Positions 47,517 through 57,804 are shown, counted from the stretch's first letter. The stretch: DNA of 64,000 bases from Billgrantia tianxiuensis (GCF_009834345.1 NZ_CP035042.1:2914001-2978000), one strand, 5' to 3'. Notes: generated from the letters alone by a model not told the origin. Program-made: numbers and translations.

Positions 47517-49184
47517 TCAGTTACGCAAGCCGAGGATGGTATCGAACAGCGTGGAAGCGGTATCGATGACCCTGGCATTGGCCATGTAGTATTGCTGGTA
47601 GCGGATCAGATTAGCGGCCTCCTCGTCCAGGTTGACGCCGGACTCGGACTGCTGAACCGCCTTGAGCTGATCGGTGAGCCCCTGACGTGCATCGAGGTTG
47701 ACCTTGACGATATTGGTGCGGTTGCCCACGTCACTGACGATACCTGCGTAAGCTTGGCTGATCGTTGCACGCCCTCCTACCAACGTTTTGCTCTGCAGGT
47801 CCTGCAACGCCAGGGCATTGCGGTTGTCGCCGGTGCCGGACATGATCCAGTCGGCCGGATCGTCTTCAGGATTGAGCGGCTGGGCAGCCGCGATCTTGTC
47901 CAGGTCACTGATCTGGGACTCAAAATTGGCTGCGACACGACGGACCGGCTGCACCTCGAAGCGGTCTCCGTCAGCTGGTGTGCCACTGAATTCCAGCGTA
48001 ATACCGCCAAAGCTGAGTGTAGAGGAACCGGCATCCCAGTCGATCTCATCGGCCGGCATGGCTTGTCCGTTGTCCTTGCGAATCACCTGCGGTTCGCCGC
48101 CAGCAAAGCGCACCGTGTAATCGGTAGCGCGCAGCTTATCGATGTTCGCTGCATCGAAGCTGGCAGCCGTCACCTCTTCACCACTGGTATTGCGCGTATG
48201 CGAGTAGGCCTGAGGCTGACCAATGCCGAAGAAATCGACGCCTGGTTCACCGTTGAGGTCCATGCCCAGGCGATGCTGTTCGTTGAAGCCCACCGTCAGT
48301 GACACCGCCAGTTGGCCGATCTGGTTCTGGGTCTTGTCCAGCGTCTCGGCGCGGAAAGTCATCAGGCCGCCCAGAGTGCCGCCCTTGATCGTGTTTTCCG
48401 GCAGTGCCACCAGGTTGCCGCCGGAGTCGCGATACCCCAATACGGTGCGCTGCGGATCGTTGGGCGCATCCATCGCCTCCAAGCGATAGTGATTGGTGCC
48501 GGACACCAGCGGCTGACCGTTGGGCAGGCTGATGTTGTAGCTCTTGCCATCCTGGATATCGAGACGGATATCCATGCGCTCGCTGAGCTCGGCCACCAAC
48601 TGGTCGCGCTGGTTGAGCAGGCTGTTGGGCGCTTCGCCGCTGCGTGCACGGGCCAGGGCAATTTCGCGATTGAGGGTCGCGAGCTGCTCGGTCACGTTGT
48701 TGATCTGGGTGACTTCATCCTTGATCTGGCCATTGATACCTTCCTGCATGTCCTGCATGTAGCTGTCGAAGGCGCGGAACTGCGCGGTCAGGGTATCGGC
48801 AGTGCCGAGCAGCCCCTGGCGTGCGGCAGGATCGGAAGGCGCGCCGGCAAGATCCTCCAGCGACGAAAAGAAGTTCTGCATCAGCGGTGCCAGGCCGGCC
48901 TCGCGGTCGGCCAGCAGGTTGTCGATCTGACTGATCTGATTCTCGTAGGCCTTCAGCGCACTGGAAACGCTGGTCGCGGCGTTGAGCTGCGAGGCGACGA
49001 ACTGATTGAACTGACGCTGGATGGCATTGACCTGCACCCCGGCATCGGCGCGGCTCTGGCCCAGAATCGTCAGTTCCCTGTTGTAGCCGGGAGTATAGAC
49101 GTTGCTGATATTGTTGCTGGTCGTGTTCAGCGCGTTCTGGGCGGCATTCAGGCCGCTCAGGCCGACGGAAAAAATGATGCTCAT
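47517..49184 (-). CDS. flgK: Flagellar hook-associated protein 1 FlgK
   Basis: 555 residues from the ATG at 49184 (MSIIFSVGLSGLNAAQNALN) with GGAAA upstream; the frame is also open to 49205. First hook-filament junction protein. C-terminus has VNLDEEAANLIRYQQYYMAN and then ARVIDTASTLFDTILGL, typical of FlgK. Confidence 0.96.
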   Translation of the reverse strand: MSIIFSVGLSGLNAAQNALNTTSNNISNVYTPGYNRELTILGQSRADAGVQVNAIQRQFNQFVASQLNAATSVSSALKAYENQISQIDNLLADREAGLAPLMQNFFSSLEDLAGAPSDPAARQGLLGTADTLTAQFRAFDSYMQDMQEGINGQIKDEVTQINNVTEQLATLNREIALARARSGEAPNSLLNQRDQLVAELSERMDIRLDIQDGKSYNISLPNGQPLVSGTNHYRLEAMDAPNDPQRTVLGYRDSGGNLVALPENTIKGGTLGGLMTFRAETLDKTQNQIGQLAVSLTVGFNEQHRLGMDLNGEPGVDFFGIGQPQAYSHTRNTSGEEVTAASFDAANIDKLRATDYTVRFAGGEPQVIRKDNGQAMPADEIDWDAGSSTLSFGGITLEFSGTPADGDRFEVQPVRRVAANFESQISDLDKIAAAQPLNPEDDPADWIMSGTGDNRNALALQDLQSKTLVGGRATISQAYAGIVSDVGNRTNIVKVNLDARQGLTDQLKAVQQSESGVNLDEEAANLIRYQQYYMANARVIDTASTLFDTILGLRN

Positions 49185-49213
49185 GGTGTCGTTTCCTTTC
49201 GCCAATGCCTGGT

Positions 49214-49240
49214 ATATCGGCCTGAGTCACCGGAACTTTA
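49214..49240 (-). promoter_or_regulatory. Sigma-28 promoter of flgKL
   Basis: Minus strand: -35 TAAAGTTC, 11-nt spacer, -10 GCCGATAT. It sits in the short gap between the flgJ stop (49246) and the flgK ATG, separating early flgB-J from late flgKL, as in enterics. Confidence 0.9.
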
Positions 49241-49245
49241 GGAAA

Positions 49246-50391
49246 TCAATAACTGAAAAAGACCAGCGAGTCGCCACGCTGCGGCTGCATCGGTCCCATG
49301 CTGTTCATTACCGCGATCAATTTGTCGGCGTATGCCGGGTCGGTGGCATAACCGCCAGACTGCAGCGCCCTGGCCGCCTGCTCCGGGCTGCCTGCCGTCG
49401 TCACCGCGGCATAGCGGGGATTGTTACCGATCAGCCGTGCATAGTCGGTGAAGGCTTCCTCGAAGGAGCCATAGACGCGGAAGGTATCGACCACACGCGT
49501 GCGGCGACCGTTGACATACTCATGGGTGACGATGTCCGTGGTATGTCCCTTCCAACTACTGCCCGCCTTGATGCCGAACAGGTTGTAGCTGTTGCCGCCG
49601 TTGGCGGTGGGAATTTCATGGCGTCCCCAGCCGGTTTCCAGAGCCGCCTGGGCCAGGATCAGCTCGGCCGGCACGCCGGTCTTGCGACTGGCGGCCTGGG
49701 CGGGTGCCGAGAGACGCTCCATGAAGCGCTTGGCATGTTCGCCGGCCGGTGCGCTAGCCGGCGTGCCAGTTGGAGCAGGTCGGGCTGACGTCAGGTTGCC
49801 TTGGGCCGAGCTGGCATTTCCCGTACCTGATGCCGCGCCGGGCAGCGTCGCGTCGAGCGCGGTCATGAACCCACCGCGCACCGCCTCGAGTTCTTCAAGG
49901 AAGTTGGCCGGCATGGTTGCCACTTCGGCCTCTTGCACAGGCCTTGAGGACTCACGCGCGTCACGGCGTGCCTCCTCTGGGCCTGCGGGTTGCAGCGCAT
50001 CCTGTAGTACCCGGGGTGTACCGCGAGGAATACCGGCGATCAGCTCGCCAAGCTCACGATCCGCCAATCTAGTACGTGAAGACGAAGTTCCCAACTGTCC
50101 TTCCAGCTGGGCAACGAGATGGTCGGCCAGGCCGATGCCCCGCCCCGCCATGGTCTGCGCCCATTGCTGGTCGAGCATCGACTGGTAGAACTCGGCCTGC
50201 TGACTGTCGAGCAGCCCACCCGAGGGAATCGTGTCGCGCATGCTCTTGAGCATCATCTGCAGGAACAGCGCCTCGAACTGTTGGGCAGCGCCACGCAGGC
50301 CAGCCGCCTCGTCGTTGCGCGCGGTATGCTTGAGCCGTTCGAGCCCCTGCACGTCGAGGGCGAACTGGCTGCTCATGTCCTGGATGCTCAT
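49246..50391 (-). CDS. flgJ: Flagellar rod cap and peptidoglycan hydrolase FlgJ
   Basis: 381 residues, two domains. Rod-cap domain (about 30-100, AQQFEALFLQMMLKSMRDTI), a Pro/Ala-rich linker (about 130-215) and a beta-N-acetylglucosaminidase domain (about 220-370) with the catalytic Glu in LAQAALETGWG (E252) and NLFGIKAGSSWKG. Fused FlgJ is typical of gammaproteobacteria. Its ATG overlaps the flgI stop by one base. Confidence 0.96.
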   Translation of the reverse strand: MSIQDMSSQFALDVQGLERLKHTARNDEAAGLRGAAQQFEALFLQMMLKSMRDTIPSGGLLDSQQAEFYQSMLDQQWAQTMAGRGIGLADHLVAQLEGQLGTSSSRTRLADRELGELIAGIPRGTPRVLQDALQPAGPEEARRDARESSRPVQEAEVATMPANFLEELEAVRGGFMTALDATLPGAASGTGNASSAQGNLTSARPAPTGTPASAPAGEHAKRFMERLSAPAQAASRKTGVPAELILAQAALETGWGRHEIPTANGGNSYNLFGIKAGSSWKGHTTDIVTHEYVNGRRTRVVDTFRVYGSFEEAFTDYARLIGNNPRYAAVTTAGSPEQAARALQSGGYATDPAYADKLIAVMNSMGPMQPQRGDSLVFFSY

Positions 50392-51530
50392 CAGATGATC
50401 TCCAGGTCGGCACGCAGCGAGCCGGCTGCCTTGAGTGCCTCGAGAATCGCCATCAGGTCGCTGGGCGTGGCGCCAAGCGCGTTGAGCGCATTGACCACGT
50501 CCACCAGATCGGCTCCTTCGACCACGCGCAGGTAGGCATCCTGCTCCTGAAGTTCGATCTCGGTATCGGGCACGACCACGGTCTCGCCCTCGCCGAAGGG
50601 GGCCGGCTGGCTGACCAGGAAGCGGGTATCGATGACGATCGACAGGTTGCCGTGCGCCACCGCGGCACGCCGCAGTGTCACGGCACTGTTCATTACCACG
50701 GAACCGGTGCGGGCATTGAAGATGACCTTGGCCGGAGCCTCCATGGGTGTGACGCGAATGTTCTCCACCTGGGCCATGAAGTTGACCCGAGAGTTGGGAT
50801 TCATGGGGCCATCGAGGGCAATCACCCGGCCGTCGCGTGCCGCCGCCACGGGGCGACCGAACTCGTTGTTGATGGCATTGACCACCCGCTGCGCGGTGCC
50901 GAAGTCGGCCTCCTTGAGTTCAAGCTCGAGCAGCCCCGCATTGGCACCGAGATCGAGCGGCACCTCGCGCTCGACCATGGCCCCGCCGGCAATACGCCCG
51001 CCCGCCAGTTGGTTGACCTGCACCTGGGCACCGCCCGCAGCTGCCCCGGCCCCACCTACCAGCAGGTTGCCCTGGGCAATCGCGTAGGTGTCGCCATCAG
51101 CGCCCTTGAGCGGGGTCATCAGCAGGGTGCCGCCACGCAGGCTACGGGCGTTACCGATGGAGGATACGTTGACGTCCAGCCGCTGCCCTGGCCGCGAAAA
51201 CGGCGGCAGGTCGGCAGTCACCATGACCGCCGCCACGTTGCGCAGCTGCATATTGGTGCCCGGTGGCACGGTAATGCCCAGTTGAGACAGCATGTTGGTC
51301 AGGCTCTGACCGGTGAAGGGAGCCTGCATGGTCTGGTCGCCGGTACCATCGAGCCCGACCACCAGGCCATAGCCGACCAGAACGTTGTCGCGCACGCCGG
51401 CGAAATTGGCGATCTCGCGAATGCGCTCAGCCTGGACCGGCAGCGCCAGCAGGCATAGACATGCCAGCAACAGGAGCTTCGCCACCAAGGAAGGAGAACG
51501 GTTTGGCTTGAACTTCATGGGAGTCGTCAT
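50391..51530 (-). CDS. flgI: Flagellar P-ring protein FlgI
   Basis: 379 residues with a signal peptide (about 1-34, cleavage after PVQA) then ERIREIANFAGVRDNVLVGY, the FlgI start. The C-terminal IELQEQDAYLRVVEGADLVD and DLMAILEALKAAGSLRADL are typical. Forms the periplasmic P ring. An in-frame ATG at 51518 is an alternative. Confidence 0.96.
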   Translation of the reverse strand: MTTPMKFKPNRSPSLVAKLLLLACLCLLALPVQAERIREIANFAGVRDNVLVGYGLVVGLDGTGDQTMQAPFTGQSLTNMLSQLGITVPPGTNMQLRNVAAVMVTADLPPFSRPGQRLDVNVSSIGNARSLRGGTLLMTPLKGADGDTYAIAQGNLLVGGAGAAAGGAQVQVNQLAGGRIAGGAMVEREVPLDLGANAGLLELELKEADFGTAQRVVNAINNEFGRPVAAARDGRVIALDGPMNPNSRVNFMAQVENIRVTPMEAPAKVIFNARTGSVVMNSAVTLRRAAVAHGNLSIVIDTRFLVSQPAPFGEGETVVVPDTEIELQEQDAYLRVVEGADLVDVVNALNALGATPSDLMAILEALKAAGSLRADLEII

Positions 51531-51551
51531 GGTCGCCTCGCTCGCGGTCGC

Positions 51552-52253
51552 TCAGAAAGGCGATATGTTCAGGAAGAAGCGCTGCAGCCAGCCCATATGC
51601 TGCGCCTCGCTGATATAGCCGTTGCCCACGTACTCGATACGCGCATCGGCCACTGCGGTCGAGGGCACCGTGTTCTGGCCGGTAATGGTGCGCGGGTTGA
51701 CCACCCCGGAGAAACGAATGAACTCGACCCCTTGGTTGATGCCGATCTGCTTCTCGCCACGTACCCGCAGATTGCCGTTATGCATTACCTCGAGCACCGA
51801 TACGGTGATAGTGCCGGTAAAGCTGTTGTTGGCCTGGGAGCCGCCGCCGCCATTGAAGCTGCTGTTGCCGGAAAGGTCAGCAGACAGGTCGACGCCACGC
51901 TCGGCCAAGCGCTCCAGCACATCGGGCAGCGCTGAAAGATCGAGCCCCGCCGAGCCGTTGCGACTCATGTTGGACTGTGAGTTCTTGCTGGCACTGACTT
52001 GTTCATCCAACACGATGGTCAGGATGTCGCCCACCATGCGCGGACGGCGATCCTCGAACAGCGGCTGCGAGCCGCGGTGAGACTGATAGATGGAGCCGTT
52101 GGCCAGCCGCGGCGGCGGCTCGGTAATATTGATCTGCTCCTGCTCCCCCACCACCGAGGCGCGCGGCACCTGGGCGCACCCACCCAAGGCCAACATCGCA
52201 ATGGCAAGAATCGCCATGGCCACTCGCGGGGCCGCCAAACTCGTACCTTTCAT
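51552..52253 (-). CDS. flgH: Flagellar L-ring lipoprotein FlgH
   Basis: 233 residues from the ATG at 52253 (a GTG two codons earlier is possible). Lipoprotein signal with lipobox LALGGC, then FlgH motifs: GSIYQSHRGSQPLFEDRRPR, VGDILTIVLDE, and the C-terminal FSGVVNPRTITGQNTVPS. Forms the outer-membrane L ring. Confidence 0.95.
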   Translation of the reverse strand: MKGTSLAAPRVAMAILAIAMLALGGCAQVPRASVVGEQEQINITEPPPRLANGSIYQSHRGSQPLFEDRRPRMVGDILTIVLDEQVSASKNSQSNMSRNGSAGLDLSALPDVLERLAERGVDLSADLSGNSSFNGGGGSQANNSFTGTITVSVLEVMHNGNLRVRGEKQIGINQGVEFIRFSGVVNPRTITGQNTVPSTAVADARIEYVGNGYISEAQHMGWLQRFFLNISPF

Positions 52254-52308
52254 TCTCACTCGCTTCCGGCCCTACTCTCGTGGTCCAGGAGGTTCAATGT
52301 GTCGACGA

Positions 52309-53091
52309 TCACAGCTGGCTCAGGCGCGCCAGCATCTCATCGCTGGTCTGCACGGCACGGCTGTTGATTTCATAGGCCCGCTGGGTCTGGATCATGCTGA
52401 CCATCTCCTCCACCACGTTGACGTTGGAGGTTTCCACATAGCCCTGGAATAGCCGACCGGCCCCGTTCATGCCCGGCATGGTCTCGTTGCGCGGACCCGA
52501 AGCGGTGGTTTCCAGGTAGAGGTTGCCGCCTATGCTCTCGAGGCCGGTCGCATTGACGAAGGTGGAGATGGTGATCTGGCCCACTTCCAGTGCCTGGTTC
52601 ACGCCGGGCTGGGTCACCGAGACGATGCCGTCTTCACCGATGGAGATCGACAGGGCGTTGTCGGGGATGATGATGGCCGGCTCCAGCGGGTAGCCATTGG
52701 CGGTCACCATCTGGCCGTTCTCGTTCAACTGGAAGCTGCCATCGCGGGTGTAAGCAGTGGTGCCATCGGGCATCAGCACTTGAAAGAAGCCGTTACCGTT
52801 GATCGCCAGGTCGCGGGAGTTCTCGGTGTGCTCGAGACCGCCCTGGGTATGCAGGCGCTCGGTGGCCACTGGGCGCACACCGGTACCCACCTGCATGCCC
52901 GAAGGCAGGCGATTCTGTACGTCGTTCTGCGCACCGGGCTGACGCAGGTTCTGATACAGCAGGTCTTCGAACACCGCACGCGAGCGCTTGAAACCGTTGG
53001 TGCTAACGTTGGCCAGGTTGTTGGAAATGACGTCCAGCTTGACCTGCTGTGACTCCAGGCCGGTCTTGGCCGTCCATAGTGACTTGATCAT
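52309..53091 (-). CDS. flgG: Flagellar distal rod protein FlgG
   Basis: 260 residues, very conserved: [40 protein letters not shown], and C-terminal [20 protein letters not shown]. Standard length. A 112-bp gap before it holds tandem repeats of the end of flgF. Confidence 0.97.
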   Translation of the reverse strand: MIKSLWTAKTGLESQQVKLDVISNNLANVSTNGFKRSRAVFEDLLYQNLRQPGAQNDVQNRLPSGMQVGTGVRPVATERLHTQGGLEHTENSRDLAINGNGFFQVLMPDGTTAYTRDGSFQLNENGQMVTANGYPLEPAIIIPDNALSISIGEDGIVSVTQPGVNQALEVGQITISTFVNATGLESIGGNLYLETTASGPRNETMPGMNGAGRLFQGYVETSNVNVVEEMVSMIQTQRAYEINSRAVQTSDEMLARLSQL

Positions 53092-53151
53092 GATACGTTT
53101 CCTCGACCCTACGGGCCGTCAGCCCGAGTTTGGGTACCTTTAGCCTTGGGC

Positions 53152-53221
53152 GGAGAGCCCTCAGCTCTTGTATAGAGAGCCCTCAGCCCTGAATAAAGAG
53201 CCCTCAGCCCTGAATAGAGAG
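53152..53221 (-). repeat. 21-22 bp tandem repeats spanning the flgF stop codon
   Basis: Three copies in a row of a unit reading on the minus strand CTCTCTATTCAGGGCTGAGG plus G (53201-53221, 53180-53200 with one mismatch, 53158-53179 diverged and 22 bp), then a partial fourth. The first copy contains the last codons and the TGA of flgF, so the stop codon region itself has been duplicated downstream. Confidence 0.9.
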
Positions 53222-53959
53222 CAGGTTGTTGGCCCGCTGGGCATTCTCGTCGGCAGTGCTGATGACCTTCATCTGCATTTCATAGCGTCTAGCCACGTCG
53301 ATCATCGCCACCATGGCCTCCACCGCGCTCACGTTGCTACCTTCCAGCGCACCGCTGACGACTCGGGCATCATCATCGGCCTCGAGCGCCGCCACCTCGC
53401 CTTCGGCATTCGGCGGCATGCGGAACAGGCCATCTTCACCTCGCAGCAGCGCCCGCTCCGGCGTGACCAGCTTGAGCCGGCCGACATCGACCAGCGCCGC
53501 GGGACCCTCTCCTTCGCCGATGGCGCTGAGCGTGCCGTCGGCACCGATGGTGACGCTCGACCCCAGCGGCACGATGATCGGACCTCCCTCGCCGATTACC
53601 GGCCGGCCCAGCACGGTCACCAGACCATCGCCGTCCACTTCGAGATCGCCGCGTCGGGTATAGGCCTCACTACCATCGGCAGCCTGTACGGCGAGCCAGG
53701 CATCACCCTGCACGGCGACATCCAGATCACGCCCCGTGCGGGTGATCGGCCCCGGGCTGAAATCGCTGCCAGGAGTAGTCGCAGCAACCGAGACGCGGGT
53801 CGGCAGCGCACCGTCGCCCTGCACCGGCACCGCGCGCATGGCGTGCAGTTGGGCGCGAAAGCCGCTGGTCGAGACGTTGGCCAGGTTGTGGCTGACCACC
53901 GACTGCTGGTCCATGCTCTGCTTGGCCCCGCTCATGGCGGTATAGAGGATGCGATCCAT
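53204..53959 (-). CDS. flgF: Flagellar proximal rod protein FlgF
   Basis: 251 residues. N-terminal MDRILYTAMSGAKQSMDQQS and SHNLANVSTSGFRAQLHAMR, and C-terminal AMVAMIDVARRYEMQMKVI, mark a rod/hook family protein; its place between flgE and flgG identifies FlgF. The 3' end lies within a tandem repeat. Confidence 0.95.
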   Translation of the reverse strand: MDRILYTAMSGAKQSMDQQSVVSHNLANVSTSGFRAQLHAMRAVPVQGDGALPTRVSVAATTPGSDFSPGPITRTGRDLDVAVQGDAWLAVQAADGSEAYTRRGDLEVDGDGLVTVLGRPVIGEGGPIIVPLGSSVTIGADGTLSAIGEGEGPAALVDVGRLKLVTPERALLRGEDGLFRMPPNAEGEVAALEADDDARVVSGALEGSNVSAVEAMVAMIDVARRYEMQMKVISTADENAQRANNLLSIQG

Positions 53960-53979
53960 GACTCAGGCTCCGTCCCGTC

Positions 53980-55251
53980 TTAGCGCAGGTTGATCGCGGT
54001 CTGCAGGAGTTCGTCCTGGGTCTTGATCGTCTGCGAGTTGGCCTGGTAGGCCCGCTGCGCCACGATCATGTTGACTAGCTCACGCGCCATGTCGACGTTG
54101 GAGGTTTCGACCGCGCCGGAAACCACGCTGCCCAGTAGGCCGGTGCCTGGAGCACCGACCAGCTCCTGGCCCGATTCGTTGGAGGCCCGCCAAACGTTGT
54201 CGCCGGCGGGTGTCAGGCCTTCGGGGTTACGAAAGCTAACCAGGGCGACCTGGCCCGCCGGGCGCGACTCCTCGTTGGAGTAGTTACGCATGACAGTGCC
54301 ATCCTCGTTGATGGTGATGCCTACCAGGGTCCCGGAGGTATAGCCGTTCTGAGTCAGACTGCTGACGGTGGAGCTATTGCCGAATTGGGTGGAACCGGCG
54401 AGATTGAGGTCGAACTCAAGATCCAACGGCTCACCATTGAAGAATTCATTAGTAGGAAACTGTATACCAGCAATCGCGCCGTTAGCCCCTACGTTGCCTC
54501 CGCCATGTACAAGCTTACCGTTGGCATCGAACTCCAACGTGTATGTAGTAGCAGTATCAGGAGTCGCCCCACCCAAGGCTTGTCCATCCAGTGTCATCTT
54601 GGCGGTCCATTCATTGGAACCGACCTTCTCGTAATAGACCGAGATATTGCGTGGGTTGCCCAGCGAGTCGTAGACGGTGAAGTTGTTCGAATAGTGGTAA
54701 TCGATCGATACCGGATCGCCATTTACGTCACGGGCCTCGACGGTGCTCATATCGTCGGAGCCCGGCTGCATGCGTGCATCCAGGTTTAGCGTAGTGCCGA
54801 CACGTGTCGTGGCGCTAGCGGCCAGCTCCTCGGAGGAGACGTTGAGCGGCACCGGCTGGCCACCCACCTGCACCTGGCCGGCGGCATTGAGGCCATAGCC
54901 CATAATCTGGAAGCCCTGGGCATTCACCAGATCGCCGTTGGGTTTCATGGTGAGCTGACCGTTACGCGAATAGACCACTTCGCCGCTGGTATCCATGAAG
55001 CGGAAGAAGCCGTTGCCAGCCACCGCAAGGTCCAGGTTGCGATTGGTAGACTCGATATTGCCTTCGTTGAAGTTCTGCAGCACCGCAGAGACCCGCGTAC
55101 CCAGACCGACACGAGAGTTGGCGAATACGTCGGAGAACTGGACGTTGGAGCCCTTGAAACCCACCGTCTGGGAGTTGGCAATGTTGTTACCGATCGCTCC
55201 CAGCTTCTGCGACTGCGAATTCAAGCCGCTCAATGCTTGTGAAAAACTCAT
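53980..55251 (-). CDS. flgE: Flagellar hook protein FlgE
   Basis: 423 residues, the hook subunit. MSFSQALSGLNSQSQKLGAI and SQTVGFKGSNVQFSDVFANS at the N-terminus, variable surface domains in the middle and ELVNMIVAQRAYQANSQTIK at the C-terminus. Normal length for a gammaproteobacterial FlgE. Confidence 0.97.
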   Translation of the reverse strand: MSFSQALSGLNSQSQKLGAIGNNIANSQTVGFKGSNVQFSDVFANSRVGLGTRVSAVLQNFNEGNIESTNRNLDLAVAGNGFFRFMDTSGEVVYSRNGQLTMKPNGDLVNAQGFQIMGYGLNAAGQVQVGGQPVPLNVSSEELAASATTRVGTTLNLDARMQPGSDDMSTVEARDVNGDPVSIDYHYSNNFTVYDSLGNPRNISVYYEKVGSNEWTAKMTLDGQALGGATPDTATTYTLEFDANGKLVHGGGNVGANGAIAGIQFPTNEFFNGEPLDLEFDLNLAGSTQFGNSSTVSSLTQNGYTSGTLVGITINEDGTVMRNYSNEESRPAGQVALVSFRNPEGLTPAGDNVWRASNESGQELVGAPGTGLLGSVVSGAVETSNVDMARELVNMIVAQRAYQANSQTIKTQDELLQTAINLR

Positions 55252-55306
55252 TTTTCGTTCCTCTGCCTACGGCTAAATATGCCGCTATGCGCGGTTCTTT
55301 TAAAAA

Positions 55307-55996
55307 TCAGAGTATTTGCTTGACCTGGTCGAGTCCGACCTGGCCATAGACGGCACCCAGATCCAACTTCACGCCGCCGTTCTTGTCAGGCGGCGTCACA
55401 CCTCCGACCACGGCATAGTTGAGGGTGGTGGCGTCCACGTTCTTGTCACCGCTGGTGGCCTCGATGCGAACCCGGTAGGAGCCCGAAGCAGCCGCTTCGC
55501 CCTCACTGGTGCGTCCATCCCAGGTGAAGGATTCCACCCCCGCCTTGGCCGGCCCGATGTCGTAGCGGTTGACCACCTGGCCGCTGGCATTGGTGATTAC
55601 CACACGCACGTTGTCGGCCGACTGGGGCAGCTCGATGCCGAACGGCGTGGTATGCAACTCGCCATCTTCACCATGCTCGAGCAGCAGTCGGTCGCCCGGC
55701 ACCAGCACGCCCTGGCCGATCAGGGCCGTGGCCTGCAGGGTCTGGCCGGCATTCATCTGCTCGGTGATACCGTTCAGGGTCTTGTTGAGATCCTCGATGC
55801 CGCTGACGGTGTTGATCTGGGCCAGCTGAGTCGTCATCTCATGGTTATCCATGGGATTGAGCGGATCCTGATGCTGCATCTGCGCGATCAGCAGGGTCAT
55901 GAAATTGTTGCGCAGCTCAGCGGACTGACTGGCATCGCGAAAAGAGTTGCCCGCGTTCACTCTCGAAACGACATTGGAATCGATGGTGTTGGACAT
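55307..55996 (-). CDS. flgD: Flagellar hook cap protein FlgD
   Basis: 229 residues. FlgD caps the growing hook. It has FMTLLIAQMQHQDPLNPMDN, the family signature, and a C-terminal Tudor/FnIII-like region (VNRYDIGPAKAGVESFTWDG). Starts 2 bp after flgC. Confidence 0.96.
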   Translation of the reverse strand: MSNTIDSNVVSRVNAGNSFRDASQSAELRNNFMTLLIAQMQHQDPLNPMDNHEMTTQLAQINTVSGIEDLNKTLNGITEQMNAGQTLQATALIGQGVLVPGDRLLLEHGEDGELHTTPFGIELPQSADNVRVVITNASGQVVNRYDIGPAKAGVESFTWDGRTSEGEAAASGSYRVRIEATSGDKNVDATTLNYAVVGGVTPPDKNGGVKLDLGAVYGQVGLDQVKQIL

Positions 55997-55998
55997 GA

Positions 55999-56406
55999 TC
56001 AGCCCTCACCCAGCGTGAGCGTCTTGAGCATCATCTGCTTGCTCGTATTCATGACCTCCACGTTGGCCTGATAGGAGCGTGACGCCGAGATCATGTTGAC
56101 CATTTCATGCACCGGCTCGACGTTGGGCATGGACACGTAGCCCTCCTCATTGGCCAGCGGATGCTCGGGACGGTACTCCATGCGCAGCGGCGAGGGATCC
56201 TCAACCACTTGGCGCACGCCGACACCGCCAATGCCATGCCCACCTTGCAGGCGCGACTCGAACAGCACCTGTTTGGCTCGGTAGGCTTCCCCATCCGGCC
56301 CGGCCACGCTGTCGGCATTGGCCAGGTTGCTGGCGGTAACGTTCATTCGCTGCGACTGGGCGCTCATGGCCGAGCCGGCGATATCGAACACGGAAAATAT
56401 CGACAT
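55999..56406 (-). CDS. flgC: Flagellar proximal rod protein FlgC
   Basis: 135 residues: [33 protein letters not shown], and [20 protein letters not shown] at the C-terminus. Normal FlgC length and position. Confidence 0.97.
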   Translation of the reverse strand: MSIFSVFDIAGSAMSAQSQRMNVTASNLANADSVAGPDGEAYRAKQVLFESRLQGGHGIGGVGVRQVVEDPSPLRMEYRPEHPLANEEGYVSMPNVEPVHEMVNMISASRSYQANVEVMNTSKQMMLKTLTLGEG

Positions 56407-56440
56407 GGTACGATTTCTCTCCTCTGTCTGATCCGGCCTG

Positions 56441-56854
56441 TCACTCCGGCTGCATGGCGTTCTTCAGCCCCTGGATGCGGCTGTTCATGATGGTGAGCGC
56501 AGCCTGGTAGCGCACTGCGTTGTCGGCGAACTGGGTACGCTCGCGATCCATGTCCACGGTGTTACCATCCAGGCTCGGCTGGTCGGGTATGCGATAGAGC
56601 AGATCCTGCCTGGGCGTTGCTGGAGCCTGGCCCGCCAGATGCCGCTCGGAGGTACGAGCCAGCGACAACCCGCCGCCAGTCGGGCGGCCCTGCTCGACGG
56701 CCTTCTTCAGCTCGCTGGCGAAATCGATGTCGCGCGCCTTGTAGTTCGGCGTGTCGGCATTGGCGATGTTGCTCGCCAGGATTTGGTGACGCTGCTGGCG
56801 TAAGCCCAGCGCCTGCTGGTGGTAATTAAAGGCGGCCTCGAGCTGGTCGATCAT
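56441..56854 (-). CDS. flgB: Flagellar proximal rod protein FlgB
   Basis: 137 residues: [20 protein letters not shown] is the family signature, with [20 protein letters not shown] at the C-terminus. First gene of the flgBCDEFGHIJ operon, divergent from flgA. No sigma-28 site lies upstream, consistent with middle-class control. Confidence 0.96.
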   Translation of the reverse strand: MIDQLEAAFNYHQQALGLRQQRHQILASNIANADTPNYKARDIDFASELKKAVEQGRPTGGGLSLARTSERHLAGQAPATPRQDLLYRIPDQPSLDGNTVDMDRERTQFADNAVRYQAALTIMNSRIQGLKNAMQPE

Positions 56855-57039
56855 GCCGGCGCTCCCCGTGCGAAACCCAGATGGAAGACATGCGGAACTT
56901 CTTGAGGTTGAAGAATAGCGACGCCGCTGTCATTTCAATGGCAGGAACAGGCCGGTTTTCCTCGTTCATTTCCGCTGTTTCAGCCGCGTACCGCCAGCTA
57001 GAATCCTGCCATCACCTTCCTGCTGGACGGCATTGCCCC

Positions 57040-57728
57040 ATGCGCCTGACCCGCTTCGCCCCGCTGCTCTCGTTTTTTCTGGCTGGCTGGCTGGCGATAC
57101 CGGCCGCCTCGGCCGAAGACGCCGAACTACTGCAAGTCGTACACGGCTTCCTGCACGAAGAGGCCCGCACGCTGGGCGACGAACTCATCATCGAACTGCG
57201 CCCCCTTCCGCCAGACTGCCGGCCTGCGAATCGCCCGAGCCCTTCCTCACGCGCCCGGGAGAAGTTCCCCTGGGCCGCGTCTCCGTCGGCGTACGCTGCG
57301 GCAGCGATGGACGCCAGGTGCGCTACCTGCAGGCGGAGGTTGGGGTCATGGGTGACTATCCGGTCCTTGCCGCTCCGCTAGCAGCGGGGGAAACCGTGCG
57401 CCGCGACCATCTCGCCTCGCGATCAGGCAACCTGGCCGAACTGCCTAACCGAACCCTGCTCGATCCCGATGAGATCGTGGGCCAGGTGGCAACCCGCGCC
57501 CTGCCGCCCGGCCAACCGCTGCAGGCCCACCAGTTCCGCAGCCTGCCCCTGGTGGAGAGAAATCAACGAGTCGTGGTCGAAGCCCGAGGCGCGGCATTTC
57601 GCATCTCACGTGAAGGGCAGGCGCTGGAGCCAGGCGGACTGGGCGACCGCGTTCGAGTCCGCTTCGATAACCGCGAAGTGGTAACGGCAGAGGTGGTCGG
57701 AGAGGGTGTCCTTGTCGTAGACTTCTGA
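57040..57728 (+). pseudogene. flgA: P-ring assembly chaperone FlgA, apparent frameshift
   Basis: FlgA is the periplasmic chaperone for P-ring formation. Start ATG at 57040 with a signal peptide (MRLTRFAPLLSFFLAGWLAI, cleavage after ASA). After about 55 residues the frame breaks in a run of five C at 57201-57205; one more C continues as LRPPSARLPACESPEPFLTR, then the SAF-like region (GDYPVLAAPLAAGETVRRDH) and the C-terminal GDRVRVRFDNREVVTAEVVG typical of FlgA. Restored length is about 229 residues, normal. Since FlgA is needed for a functional P ring, a sequencing error is more likely than real loss. Confidence 0.88.
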
Positions 57729-57804
57729 CATCGCCCAGCACATTTGACGGATGCTTCGAAGCGCTCTGAGAGCCGCGCCTAAGAAGGGCATCGCTTGAAA
57801 AGCC

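Noticed and set aside
53101..53145. TAAAGGTA on the minus strand upstream of flgG resembling a sigma-28 -35 box
   Set aside because: The sequence 11 nt downstream is GCTGACGG, a poor -10; flgG belongs to the early flgB-J operon.
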